Below the pieces are notes generated by a model. It was given only the letters and a program-made list of their open reading frames with translations, did not search any database and was not told where the DNA came from. A DNA stretch of 64,000 nucleotides from Blastococcus sp. (GTDB lineage: Bacteria > Actinomycetota > Actinomycetes > Mycobacteriales > Geodermatophilaceae): NCBI GenBank assembly GCA_025465355.1, contig JAODNN010000104.1, forward strand, positions 56,534-120,533. Direction: 5' to 3'. The position numbers were made by a program, and so were the translations under genes. Below are positions 30,941-39,331 of the stretch, piece by piece. The stretch's first letter is position 1. Each line of letters begins with the position of its first letter.

Positions 30941-32272
30941 GTGAACGAGATCAGGGACGCCATCCTCGCCGACCAGCTCGATGCCATAGGGGGGGTGGAC
31001 GTACCGGAGTCCTACCGCGGGGTGCTCGTGCGCAAGGACGAGCAGGACATGTTCGAGGGCCTGCCCACCAAGGAGAAGGACCCGCGCAAGTCGCTGCACG
31101 TCGAGGACGTGCCCACCCCCGAGCTCGGCCCGGGCGAGGCGATCGTCGCCGTCATGGCGTCCTCGGTGAACTACAACACCGTCTGGACGTCGATCTTTGA
31201 GCCGGTCTCCACCTTCGGGTTCCTCGAGCGCTACGGCCGCGTCTCGCCGCTGACGAAGAAGCACGACCTGCCCTACCACGTCGTCGGCTCCGACCTCGCC
31301 GGCGTCGTCCTGAAGGTCGGGCCGGGCGTGAACAGGTGGAAGCCTGGCGACGAGGTCGTCGCGCACTGCCTGTCGGTGGAGCTCGAGGACCCGGCCGGCC
31401 ACGACGACACGATGATGGACCCGCAGCAGCGGATCTGGGGCTTCGAGACCAACTTCGGCGGCCTGGCCGAGCTCGCCCTGGTCAAGAGCAACCAGCTGAT
31501 GCCCAAGCCGGGCCACCTCAGCTGGGAGGAGGCGGCCGCGCCGGGGCTGGTCAACTCCACCGCCTACCGGCAGCTGGTCTCCCACAACGGCGCGAACATG
31601 AAGCAGGGCGACGTCGTCCTGATCTGGGGCGCCTCTGGCGGCCTGGGCTCCTACGCCACCCAGATGGCGCTCAACGGCGGCGCCATCCCGGTGTGCATGG
31701 TGAGCAGCCCCGAGAAGGCCGACCTCGTCCGGTCCATGGGCGCCGAGCTGGTCATCGACCGCTCCGCCGAGGGCTACCGGTTCTGGAAGGACGAGAACAC
31801 CCAGGACCCCAAGGAGTGGCAGCGCCTCGGGAAGAAGATCCGGGAGCTGACCGGCGGCGACGACGTCGACATCGTCTTCGAGCACCCGGGACGCGAGACC
31901 TTCGGCGCCAGCGTCTACGTGGCCAAGAAGGGCGGCACGATCGTCACCTGCGCCTCGACCAGCGGCTACATGCACCAGTACGACAACCGGTACCTCTGGA
32001 TGAACCTCAAGCGGATCATCGGCTCGCACTTCGCCAACTACAAGGAGGCGTGGGAGGCCAACCGGCTCATCGACAAGGGCCTGATCCACCCCACCCTGTC
32101 CAAGGTCTACGCCATGGACGACGTCGGCCAGGCCGCCTACGACGTCCACCACAACGCCCACCAGGGCAAGGTCGGCGTCCTCACCCTCGCCCCCGAGGAG
32201 GGCCTCGGCGTCCGCAATCAGGAGAAGCGGGCCCGGCACATTGACGCGATCAACCGGTTCCGGGGAGTCTGA
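30941..32272 (+). CDS. ccrA: Crotonyl-CoA carboxylase/reductase
   Basis: A 443-aa medium-chain reductase-family enzyme that reductively carboxylates crotonyl-CoA to ethylmalonyl-CoA with NADPH and CO2. The nucleotide fold is [20 protein letters not shown]. The four residues described as the CO2-binding set are all present with a constant offset of 2 from the Kitasatospora enzyme: Asn79 (SVNYN), Phe168 and Glu169 (WGFETN) and His363 (GSHFANYKE). It should therefore carboxylate and not merely reduce. The start is the GTG at 30941 with GGGAG upstream. An operator-like dyad lies 75 bp before it. This is the committed enzyme of the ethylmalonyl-CoA pathway. Confidence 0.96.
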   Translation: MNEIRDAILADQLDAIGGVDVPESYRGVLVRKDEQDMFEGLPTKEKDPRKSLHVEDVPTPELGPGEAIVAVMASSVNYNTVWTSIFEPVSTFGFLERYGRVSPLTKKHDLPYHVVGSDLAGVVLKVGPGVNRWKPGDEVVAHCLSVELEDPAGHDDTMMDPQQRIWGFETNFGGLAELALVKSNQLMPKPGHLSWEEAAAPGLVNSTAYRQLVSHNGANMKQGDVVLIWGASGGLGSYATQMALNGGAIPVCMVSSPEKADLVRSMGAELVIDRSAEGYRFWKDENTQDPKEWQRLGKKIRELTGGDDVDIVFEHPGRETFGASVYVAKKGGTIVTCASTSGYMHQYDNRYLWMNLKRIIGSHFANYKEAWEANRLIDKGLIHPTLSKVYAMDDVGQAAYDVHHNAHQGKVGVLTLAPEEGLGVRNQEKRARHIDAINRFRGV

Positions 32273-32376
32273 ACCCACGCCCACCGCGGCGTGGCTCGCG
32301 GGACGATCGGGACAGGTGAGGCCCGTCGCCCCCCGACACGCCCATCCGACTTTCCCCTTCTGCGAGGATGACCCGC

Positions 32377-33516
32377 ATGACCGACCCGCGCCGGGAAATG
32401 CTGCCGAACCACGAGGCTCAGCACTCGTTCGACGTGGTGCTACGGGGGTACGACCGCAGTCAGGTGGCAGACACCATCGAGCGGCTCGAGGCCGACTTCC
32501 GCATCGCCATCGCCGACCGGGACGCCGCGGCCGCGCGGACCGCCGACCTGGCCGGCCAGCTGTCGGCGATGCACGGTGAGATCGAGTCGCTGCGCCGCAA
32601 GGCAGCCACGGCGACGGCGCCGACCTTCGAGAACATCAGCGAGCGCATCCAGCACATGCTGCAGCTCGCCGAGGAGGAGGCCGCGGAGATCCGCCGGGCC
32701 GCCGAGGTCGACGCCGTGGCGGTCCGCGAGCAGACCGCGGCCGAGGAGCGGGCACTGCTCGAGCGGCACGCCGCCGGTCAGGCGGAGGTCGAGCGGATGC
32801 TCGCCGAGGCCCGGCAGAGCGCCGAGCAGATCGCCGCCAAGGCCCAGATCCGCGCCGACGAACTGGTCGCCAAGGCCCAGGAGCGCGTGGCCCGTCTCGA
32901 CGCCGAGTCCCAGGCGCGGCGGGCGAAGGTCGAGGAGGACTTCGAGATCGCGCAGCGGGCGCGTCGCGCCGAGGCGGCCCGGACCGAGGAGGAGCGGGAG
33001 CGGGTGTCGACCCAGGCGGCCCGCCAGCGGATCGCTGCGGCCGAGCAGCACTCCGCGCAGCTCATCGCCGAGGCCGAGGCCAGGGCCGAGGCGACCCGCG
33101 ACGTGCGCGACGAGCTCACCGGCCGGCTGCTCCAGGTCCGTCAGCTGCTCAGCACCCTCCCGGACCTCTCCGACCGCCCCCAGCAGCAGACCAGCCGCGA
33201 CGACGACGCCCCGGCCCCGGCGGCGCGGGAGGCCGTCCGCCAGGAGGAGGAGCGCCGCCCCCAGCCGACGGCACGAGCGGCCGCACCGGCCACCTCCGGG
33301 GCTGCTCCGGCCACCTCCGGGGCGGCTCCGGCCACCTCGCCGTCGACGCGAGGTGAGAGCGAGGCGGCCGCCGCCCGGCAGCCGCTGCGCAACTCCGAGC
33401 CGGCCACCCGTCAGCTCCCGATGCCCCCGCGGCCCGGAACGGGATCGACCGCGGCGTCCGCCACGGGACCCTCCACCCAGGCCATCGACCAGCCGGTCGG
33501 CCAGGGCGGTCGCTGA
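32377..33516 (+). CDS. DivIVA-like coiled-coil protein
   Basis: A 379-aa protein. The N-terminus (FDVVLRGYDRSQVADTIERL) matches the DivIVA/Wag31-type membrane-targeting motif, followed by a long Ala/Glu/Arg-rich coiled coil (about residues 55-245) with heptad character, then a disordered Pro/Ala/Gln tail. That layout resembles FilP/Scy-like and other polarity or cytoskeletal proteins of actinobacteria. Two close ATGs exist (32368 and 32377); I use 32377 because GAGGA lies 8 nt before it. It sits 104 bp after ccrA with no functional link that I can see. Role in cell shape or polarity is inference. Confidence 0.85.
   Translation: MTDPRREMLPNHEAQHSFDVVLRGYDRSQVADTIERLEADFRIAIADRDAAAARTADLAGQLSAMHGEIESLRRKAATATAPTFENISERIQHMLQLAEEEAAEIRRAAEVDAVAVREQTAAEERALLERHAAGQAEVERMLAEARQSAEQIAAKAQIRADELVAKAQERVARLDAESQARRAKVEEDFEIAQRARRAEAARTEEERERVSTQAARQRIAAAEQHSAQLIAEAEARAEATRDVRDELTGRLLQVRQLLSTLPDLSDRPQQQTSRDDDAPAPAAREAVRQEEERRPQPTARAAAPATSGAAPATSGAAPATSPSTRGESEAAAARQPLRNSEPATRQLPMPPRPGTGSTAASATGPSTQAIDQPVGQGGR
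33285..33340 (+). repeat. Short tandem repeat (PATSGAA) in the DivIVA-like gene
   Basis: A GCTCCGGCCACCTCCGGGGC-type 21-bp unit repeats almost three times, encoding APATSGA in the disordered C-terminal tail. The period keeps the frame. It is a simple low-complexity repeat, not a mobile element. Confidence 0.6.
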
Positions 33517-33602
33517 CCCCGCCGCCCAGCGCACCGGGCTGGTCCCCGGGGTCTGCGGCGCGGACCGGAACGAGGGGCTGACCAGTCTCGCCGGGAGGTG
33601 CC

Positions 33603-35396
33603 GTGCTCCGCAGGCGGATGTTCAGGCCGGCGGCCGAAGCCCGGTCGGGTGACCGCCACCGGCACCGCGCCGAGCCCGAGCACCGTCGCGCGGTCCGGCC
33701 CGGCACCGCCTGGCCGCTCGCCGCGGTCGCCGTCGTCACCCTTGTGGGCCTGGCCGCCCTCCACCGGCCGGTGCGCCCCGGCGAGGGGCTGCTGGCCGCG
33801 GAGGGTTTCCTTCTCCTGCGAGGCGGCGGGCCGGCTCCGCCTGCCTTGTCCCCCGATGGCGTCGGGGCGGCGGAGATGGCGGTCCACGCCACGCTGTTCC
33901 GGGCCTTCGACCGGCACGACACGCTGCTCGCCGCGGGCCGCGAACTGGTCCTGGTCGCCACCATCGGGTCCGCCGTTCTGCTCTGGGGCACCGCCCGGCG
34001 GCTCGGATTCGGCGACGGCGCCACCGCCGCCGTCGTGCTCCTGGCCGCGGCTCCCCTGCTGCTCTCGTCGGCGGCCCTCCTCGACGTCCCGGCTCAGCTC
34101 GCCGTCCCGTGGTTGCTTCTCGCGGCCTGGCTCGTGGCACCCGGGCGTCCCACGGTCACCGCGCGAGGGCTCGCCCTGCTGGCCTCCGCCGTGGCCACGC
34201 TCCTCGCCCCCGACGTGCTGCTGCTCGCCCTGTTCGGCACAGCCGCCGCCGTCGCGACCGGCCGGCTGATGCCGCGGGCGGGACTCCGTGGCCGGCTGGC
34301 CGGCGCAGTGGTGTTCGTCCCCGTCATCGTGCTAGTGACCCTGCTGCTCCCCCACTGGGATCCCCCGCGGGAGGCGGCAGCCGGTCTCGGAACCGGGACC
34401 CGGCTCGTGACCACCGTGGCCTTCCTCCTCGTCGGGGGCATGGCCGCCTGGCGGCTGGACCGGTTCCGCGTCCCCGCGAGTGCCCTTGTCGGGACCACGC
34501 TCACGGCGATCGCGCCACTGGGGCGTCTGTCCGCCGTGATCGTGTGCCTGCCGCTGGCGGCCGTGCTGACCGTGGCACTCGCCGACCAGGCGGTCGAGCG
34601 CTCTCCGGAACGCACCCGCCGGATGCTGCGGGTCGCCGGGGCCGCGGTCCTCGCCTGCGCCGTCGTCGGGGCTGTCGTGCTCCTGGTCCGCGCGCCGCCC
34701 ACGGGTCCCGAGGAGCGAACCGTCACGGCCGTCCTGGACTGGGCGGACCAACGACTCCCCGCCGGTGGGCGCCTGGTCGCGCCCCTGCCGCTGTGGGCGG
34801 AGCTGGTCCACGCCGGAGGCGACGAGGACGTGGTGCGCCTTCCTGGAACGGCCGGGAAGGGCGACCTGCTGCACCCCGTCGTGGTCGCCGTCCAGGGCAC
34901 GCCGCCGCACGGCGCCCTGGTCCTCGCCCGGTTCCCCGGCACCACGCCGCCGTTGCGCGTGGTGGACCCGGCACCGGGAGTCCCCACCCCCGCCGAGCTC
35001 GCCCGCCGGCGGGCGATCGCCGCCGCCCTGCTGGCCAACCCCACGACCGTCGCCGGGGCGCGGGCGGCGAGCCTGCTCCGGTCCGCGGACGTCGACCCGC
35101 GCCTGCTGTTCGTGCTTGCGGGGCTCGGCGCCCAGTACGGGATCGGGATAGCCGACTTTCCCCCGGCACCGTACGAGCCGGCCAGCGGCGTGCTCGCCCA
35201 CCAGGCCCTCGTGGACGGCCTCGGCGGGGCACCGGTGCGCCCCGGCACACCCGCCACCGAGCGCCTGCTGGCCTGGCTGCACGCCCAGGTCCCGCCCTTC
35301 GCCCCTGACTCCGCACGGGTCACCGGCGACGGTGTCCTCATCGATTTCCGGTACGTCTCGGCACCTGACGCCCTGGTGACGCGATTGGCGCCGTGA
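33603..35396 (+). CDS. Polytopic membrane protein of unknown function (glycosyltransferase-like layout)
   Basis: A 597-aa protein I do not recognise. After a basic N-terminus of ~35 residues, about ten hydrophobic segments fill residues 37-360, with short loops such as AAEGFLLLRGGG, then a soluble C-terminal domain of ~235 residues containing ADQRLPAGGRLVAPLPLWAEL. The layout, and an acidic residue in the first outer loop, recall GT-C-type membrane glycosyltransferases, but no diagnostic motif is certain. The GTG at 33603 has GGGAGG 4 nt upstream. It is followed by the DUF4397/sortase genes in the same direction, so a cell-envelope role is plausible. Confidence 0.65.
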   Translation: MLRRRMFRPAAEARSGDRHRHRAEPEHRRAVRPGTAWPLAAVAVVTLVGLAALHRPVRPGEGLLAAEGFLLLRGGGPAPPALSPDGVGAAEMAVHATLFRAFDRHDTLLAAGRELVLVATIGSAVLLWGTARRLGFGDGATAAVVLLAAAPLLLSSAALLDVPAQLAVPWLLLAAWLVAPGRPTVTARGLALLASAVATLLAPDVLLLALFGTAAAVATGRLMPRAGLRGRLAGAVVFVPVIVLVTLLLPHWDPPREAAAGLGTGTRLVTTVAFLLVGGMAAWRLDRFRVPASALVGTTLTAIAPLGRLSAVIVCLPLAAVLTVALADQAVERSPERTRRMLRVAGAAVLACAVVGAVVLLVRAPPTGPEERTVTAVLDWADQRLPAGGRLVAPLPLWAELVHAGGDEDVVRLPGTAGKGDLLHPVVVAVQGTPPHGALVLARFPGTTPPLRVVDPAPGVPTPAELARRRAIAAALLANPTTVAGARAASLLRSADVDPRLLFVLAGLGAQYGIGIADFPPAPYEPASGVLAHQALVDGLGGAPVRPGTPATERLLAWLHAQVPPFAPDSARVTGDGVLIDFRYVSAPDALVTRLAP

Positions 35397-35432
35397 TCAG
35401 CCCGCGGGTGCCGGCCCTCGGGAGGCGCCCCG

Positions 35433-35438
35433 TATTCT
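35433..35438 (+). promoter_or_regulatory. Candidate -10 box upstream of the DUF4397/sortase genes
   Basis: TATTCT fits an actinobacterial -10 hexamer and lies in the only gap (35397-35526) before the DUF4397 gene. It is 24 bp upstream of the short leader frame at 35462. No -35 match is convincing. Confidence 0.35.
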
Positions 35439-35461
35439 CGGAACCCGCGGGAAGGAGGATC

Positions 35462-35530
35462 GTGAGGGCTCCGGTCCTTGTTCGCCTCAGCATCCGGGCG
35501 GCAGCCCGTCTTCGTGGAGGTCCCGGATGA
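35462..35530 (+). CDS. Possible 22-codon leader peptide coupled to the DUF4397 gene
   Basis: A GTG at 35462, preceded by AAGGAGG 3 nt upstream, opens a 22-codon frame rich in Arg and Ala. It ends with a TGA that overlaps the ATG of the DUF4397 gene (ATGA at 35527-35530). The downstream gene also has its own GGAGG 6 nt before its ATG. The arrangement could serve translational coupling, or the frame may be chance; the spacing of 3 nt is short for an efficient site. Confidence 0.3.
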   Translation: MRAPVLVRLSIRAAARLRGGPG

Positions 35531-36438
35531 ATCGACTGGCGCGTCTGCTCTGCGTGGCTGTACTCGTCTCGGGCGGATCGGTCCTGGGCATGCCGACCGC
35601 GACGGCCGCGGACGGGGGGCTGCTGCGCCTGGCGCATCTCTCCCCGGACACGCCGCCGGTCGACGTCTACGTCAATTCCGTGGCCGACCCCAAGGCGCGC
35701 GTCGTGCTCCGCGGAGTGGGCTACGGAATGGTGTCGGACTACCGCGAGGTCCCGGTCGGCGTCTACACGGTGGCCATGCGCGCCGCCGGAGCCAGGGCCG
35801 ACACCCCGCCCGTGCTCTCGACCGCTGTCCAGGTGGGTCCGCACGACGCCCGCACGGTGGCCGGCGTCGGGCACTTCGCCCACCTGGAGCTCAAGATCCT
35901 CCAGGACGACCTCACTCCCCCGCCGTCCGGGCAGGCACGGGTGCGCGTCGTCGCGGCGGCGGCGACTGCGGGACCCGTCGACGTGTCACGCGCCGGCGGT
36001 CCTCAGATCGCCACCCACCTCGCCTTCGCGAGCATGAGCCCGTACGTCGACATCCCGGGCGGTCAGACCCTGCTGACCGTGCAGCCGCAAGGCGGAAGGC
36101 CGACGGAGCTGCGCGTGGTGGTCTCCCCCGGAGCGGTGTACACCCTGCTGGTCCTCGACCGGAGCGGCGGGGGGCTGACCGTTCGGCCGGTGCTGGACGC
36201 GGCCGGCATGGGTGTCGTACCGCTGGGCGGGGTGGCGACCGGTGCCGGCGGCGCGGTGACCGGCTTGCCGCGCAGCCTCGTCGCCCTCGGGATCGCCGCC
36301 CTGGCGGCGGCGGGGCTGTGCCTGACCGCCGTCGGCCGATTGCCGCGCCACGGGGCTGCACCGCGGCACGCCGCGGCGCAGCGTCACGCCGCGAAGGACG
36401 GGCACACCGCGACGCCCCGGAACCCCGCCGGCTCCTGA
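35527..36438 (+). CDS. Exported DUF4397 protein with C-terminal membrane anchor
   Basis: A 303-aa surface protein. A signal peptide (LLCVAVLVSGGSVLG, cleaved near ATAAD) precedes a DUF4397 domain beginning LLRLAHLSPDTPPVDVYVN, with a repeat of the fold from about residue 145. The C-terminus has a membrane helix (LVALGIAALAAAGLCLTAV) and a basic His/Arg tail. Just before the helix is PLGGVATGAGG, in the place where a sorting signal would be; there is no LPXTG. The sortase gene starts 10 bp after the stop. The likely role is as substrate of that sortase, but the signal is unproven. Confidence 0.82.
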   Translation: MNRLARLLCVAVLVSGGSVLGMPTATAADGGLLRLAHLSPDTPPVDVYVNSVADPKARVVLRGVGYGMVSDYREVPVGVYTVAMRAAGARADTPPVLSTAVQVGPHDARTVAGVGHFAHLELKILQDDLTPPPSGQARVRVVAAAATAGPVDVSRAGGPQIATHLAFASMSPYVDIPGGQTLLTVQPQGGRPTELRVVVSPGAVYTLLVLDRSGGGLTVRPVLDAAGMGVVPLGGVATGAGGAVTGLPRSLVALGIAALAAAGLCLTAVGRLPRHGAAPRHAAAQRHAAKDGHTATPRNPAGS

Positions 36439-36448
36439 GGTGCGCCGC

Positions 36449-37084
36449 ATGGGACTGCACCGAGCACCGCGTCGCGTCGCACTGACCGCCCTGCGCCTGT
36501 CACTGGCCGCGGTCATCGTGACCGCGCTCGCCGCCGCGCTCCCCACCGCCGCCCCCGCGCCACGGACGATGGTGGCAGCCACCCTGCCGCCTCCGCCGGT
36601 GGTGGTCGACGCTGCGGCGCCGGTCCGGGGGGCCGCGCCGACCCGCGTCGAGATCCCATCCGTGTCGGTCGACAGCTCGCTCGCCCGGCTCGGCCTGGAC
36701 GCCACGGGTGCCCTGACGCCACCGAGCAACTTCGCCCAGGCCGGCTGGTTCAGCAACGGGCCGCTACCTGGTGAGATCGGCCCCGCGGTCATCGCCGGGC
36801 ACGTGGACAGCTACACCGGACCGGCGGTCTTCTTCCGGCTCGCCCAGGTCGCCGTCGGCGACGAGGTGCTCGTCGGCCGGCGCGACCGGACGACGCTGCG
36901 GTTCACCGTCACCCGCGTCGCCCGCTACCCCAAGACCGCGTTCCCCTCGGCGGAGGTCTACGGGCCGACACCGACCGCCGAGCTGCGGCTGATCACCTGC
37001 GGCGGCCAGTTCGACCGGTCCCGGCGCAGCTACGTCGACAACGTCGTGGTGTTCGCCCGGCTGAGCGGGCCGGACGCCGGCTGA
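36449..37084 (+). CDS. Class F-type sortase
   Basis: A 211-aa membrane-anchored transpeptidase. One N-terminal helix (about residues 10-35) is followed by a Pro/Ala linker and the sortase barrel. The catalytic triad is visible: His in VIAGHVDSY, Cys in LITCGGQFD (TLxTC-like) and Arg in SRRSYVDNVV. Short size and these motifs fit class E/F sortases. I use the ATG at 36449, with GAGG 8 nt upstream, instead of the GTG at 36440. Its neighbour upstream is a DUF4397 protein with a possible atypical sorting region. A palindromic element lies between it and the convergent gene downstream. Confidence 0.88.
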   Translation: MGLHRAPRRVALTALRLSLAAVIVTALAAALPTAAPAPRTMVAATLPPPPVVVDAAAPVRGAAPTRVEIPSVSVDSSLARLGLDATGALTPPSNFAQAGWFSNGPLPGEIGPAVIAGHVDSYTGPAVFFRLAQVAVGDEVLVGRRDRTTLRFTVTRVARYPKTAFPSAEVYGPTPTAELRLITCGGQFDRSRRSYVDNVVVFARLSGPDAG

Positions 37085-37095
37085 CGCTGCTTGAC

Positions 37096-37149
37096 GGCCT
37101 CCTGCAGGGGCCCGCCGCGAGCGTGCGAGTGGTGCGCGGCAGGAGGTCC
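37096..37149 (-). repeat. Stop-adjacent palindromic element, copy 2
   Basis: On the minus strand it starts GGACCTCCTGCC 5 nt after the TAG of the zinc-ribbon-like gene at 37155 and ends GCAGGAGGCC. The arms carry compensating changes (CCTCCTGC with GCAGGAGG), which supports selection for pairing. It fills the convergent gap after the sortase gene and could end both transcripts. Confidence 0.75.
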
Positions 37150-37154
37150 TTCTG

Positions 37155-37454
37155 CTACCGCCGCCGGCCGCGGGCCCGCCAGCAGGCGGTGTGCCAGTGC
37201 CGGCGGCGGTCGGCAGCCGAGTCGGTGTCCCAGGGCAGGAGGTCGGAGTCGCGGGCGTACGCGGGCCACGTCACGACGTGCGGGGTCCCGGGACGGATCT
37301 CCTGGTCGCAGCCAGGGCAGCGGTACGTCTTACCGGTCGAGGTGCCGGTCAGGAACCGGACGACCCAATCGCCGTCGGCGGCCTCCTCCACCTGCTCGGC
37401 GCGGGGCGCCGGTTCGCGCCGGACCGGCGGACCGGCGCGTTTCCGCCGGGGCAC
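37155..37454 (-). CDS. Small zinc-ribbon-like protein
   Basis: A 99-aa basic protein with a metal-site pattern: CPGCDQEI, then a conserved GTPHVVTWPAYA stretch, then HWHTACWRARGRRR near the C-terminus, so two Cys plus His/Cys ligands could bind zinc. Both ends are rich in Arg. Similar small proteins are widespread in actinobacteria and are often mislabelled as ATP/GTP-binding; I assign no function. The GTG at 37454 lies 4 nt after the stop of the hydroxyacyl-CoA dehydrogenase gene, so the two form one operon. A palindromic element follows its stop. Confidence 0.75.
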   Translation of the reverse strand: MPRRKRAGPPVRREPAPRAEQVEEAADGDWVVRFLTGTSTGKTYRCPGCDQEIRPGTPHVVTWPAYARDSDLLPWDTDSAADRRRHWHTACWRARGRRR

Positions 37455-37458
37455 CGGG

Positions 37459-39258
37459 TCAGCGGCTCGCGTAGTCCCGGAACCCGCGGCCGGTCTTGCG
37501 GCCCAGGTAGCCGGCGGTGACCAGGTGCTCGAGCAGCGGCGCCGGCGCGAAGCCGGGCTCGCGGAACTCGGTGTAGAGCTCGCGCTCGATCGCCAGCGAG
37601 ACGTCGAGGCCCACGACGTCCAGCAGCTCGAACGGGCCCATCGGGTAGCCGCAGCCGACCTTCATGGCCGCGTCGATGTCGTCTGCCGTGGCGTAGTGCG
37701 CCTCGAGCATCTTCACCGCGTCGTTGAGGTAGGGGAACAGCAACGCGTTGACGATGAACCCGGCCCGGTCGGTGCAGGACACCGCGTGCTTCTTCAGGCG
37801 CGCGCTCACCGCGTGCGCCGTCGCCGCGACCTCCGGCGCGGTGGAGATGGTGCTCACCACCTCCACGAGCTTCATCACCTGCGCCGGGTTGAAGAAGTGC
37901 ATGCCGACGACGTCGGCCGGGCGCCCGCTGGCCTTGGCGCACTCGATCACGGGCAGGCTCGACGTGGTGGTGGCCAGCACCGCGCCGGCCTTGGCGATCT
38001 CGCCCAGGTTGGCGAACAGCGCCTCCTTCACCGGGAGCGATTCCACGACCGCCTCGATGATCAGGTCGCGGTCGGCGAGCTCGTCCAGGGACGTCGTCCC
38101 CGCGACCCGCGCCAGAACGGCCTCGCGCTCGGATTCCTCGAGCCGGCCGCGCTGCACCTGCTTCTCCAGCGACTTGGCCAGGGCCTTGTGCACGGCCTCG
38201 ACCTTCTCGGGTGCGCGGGCGACGAAGCGGACGTCGTAGCCGCCCTTCGCGACCACCTCGATGATCCCGGTGGCCATGGTCCCGGAGCCGACGACGCCGA
38301 CCGTCTGCACCGGCCGGGCTCCCTCGGCGGCACCGCCGGGGGCCGGGGTGGCGGCGTCGTCCACGACCTGGGCCGAGTCACGCTCGGCGTAGGTGTAGAA
38401 GCCGCGGCCCGTCTTCCGGCCCAGCAGCCCGGCCGTCATCATCTGCTTGATGATCGGGCTGGGCGCGTGCAGCCGGTTGCGCGACTGCTTGTACATGGTG
38501 TCGAGGATCTCGTAGGCGGTGTCGATCCCGATGAGGTCCATGAGCGCCAGCGGGCCCATCGGCAGGCCGCAGCCCAGCCGCATGGCGGCGTCGATGTCCT
38601 CGCGGCTGGCGTACCGGTTCTCGTACATCGAGACGGCGTGGTTGAGGTAGCCGAACAGCAGCGCGTTGGCGATGAAGCCGGCCCGGTCTCCGATGGTCAC
38701 GTCGACCTTGCCCAGCCGGATGGCGAGCGCCTCGACGTCGGCGACGACCTCGGGTTCGGTGACGACGGTCTGCACGACCTCGACCAGCTTCATGACGGGC
38801 GCCGGGTTGAAGAAGTGCATCCCGATGACCTTGTTCGGCCGTCCGGTGACGACCGAGAGCTCGGTGACCGACAGGCTCGAGGTGTTGGTGGCCAGGATGG
38901 TGTCGGGCGGGCAGATCTTGTCCAGCGCGGTGAGGACCTCGGCCTTGAGCTCCATGCGCTCGGGCACCGCCTCGATGACCAGCTCCGCGGAGGCGAGGTC
39001 CTCCAGCGACGTGCTGAAGCGGATCCGGTCGAAGATCGCGTCGCGATCGGCGGGGTCGAGCTTTCCGCGGCTGACCGCCCGGTCGGTGGAGTGCTCGACG
39101 TGGCCACGGCCACGGGCCACCGCGTCTTCGCTGATCTCGACGGCGGTCACCGACAGGCCCGCGCGGGCGAGCACCTCGGCGATTCCGGCACCCATGGTGC
39201 CCAGCCCCACCACGCCGACCTCGTTCAGTTCCCTGGCCACGTCTGCCATCTCCTCCAC
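37459..39258 (-). CDS. Tandem (two-copy) 3-hydroxyacyl-CoA dehydrogenase
   Basis: A 599-aa protein made of two complete 3-hydroxyacyl-CoA dehydrogenase units. Each has an NAD fold (VGVVGLGTMGAGIAEVL near residue 15 and VGVVGSGTMATGIIEVV near 320), the catalytic His region (GMHFFNPAPVMKLVEVV and GMHFFNPAQVMKLVEVV), and a helical domain ending GLLGRKTGRGFYTY and GYLGRKTGRGFRDY. The expected reaction is (S)-3-hydroxybutyryl-CoA/acetoacetyl-CoA interconversion. The GTG at 39258 is used; the ATG at 39249 lies too close to its GGAGG. An operator-like dyad is 52 bp upstream. Confidence 0.93.
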   Translation of the reverse strand: MEEMADVARELNEVGVVGLGTMGAGIAEVLARAGLSVTAVEISEDAVARGRGHVEHSTDRAVSRGKLDPADRDAIFDRIRFSTSLEDLASAELVIEAVPERMELKAEVLTALDKICPPDTILATNTSSLSVTELSVVTGRPNKVIGMHFFNPAPVMKLVEVVQTVVTEPEVVADVEALAIRLGKVDVTIGDRAGFIANALLFGYLNHAVSMYENRYASREDIDAAMRLGCGLPMGPLALMDLIGIDTAYEILDTMYKQSRNRLHAPSPIIKQMMTAGLLGRKTGRGFYTYAERDSAQVVDDAATPAPGGAAEGARPVQTVGVVGSGTMATGIIEVVAKGGYDVRFVARAPEKVEAVHKALAKSLEKQVQRGRLEESEREAVLARVAGTTSLDELADRDLIIEAVVESLPVKEALFANLGEIAKAGAVLATTTSSLPVIECAKASGRPADVVGMHFFNPAQVMKLVEVVSTISTAPEVAATAHAVSARLKKHAVSCTDRAGFIVNALLFPYLNDAVKMLEAHYATADDIDAAMKVGCGYPMGPFELLDVVGLDVSLAIERELYTEFREPGFAPAPLLEHLVTAGYLGRKTGRGFRDYASR

Positions 39259-39310
39259 GATCGGCGAACCGTCGGCAGTCTCTCATCACCGCGTTCGGTG
39301 AGCCCGTCGG

Positions 39311-39326
39311 GCTACCCGCCGGTAAC
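39311..39326. promoter_or_regulatory. Operator-like palindrome GTTACY-N4-GGTARC, copy 3 (hydroxyacyl-CoA dehydrogenase)
   Basis: GCTACC CGCC GGTAAC has the same 6-4-6 form with one arm mismatch. It lies in the 73-bp gap between nucS and the dehydrogenase gene, 52 bp before the latter's GTG, and ends only 5 bp before the nucS stop codon. The dehydrogenase is the likely target. Confidence 0.5.
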
Positions 39327-39331
39327 GCCGC

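Noticed and set aside
32440..33534. 364-codon minus-strand frame opposite the DivIVA-like gene
   Set aside because: Gly/Leu/Arg-rich shadow; the plus strand shows a DivIVA motif and a coiled coil with heptads.
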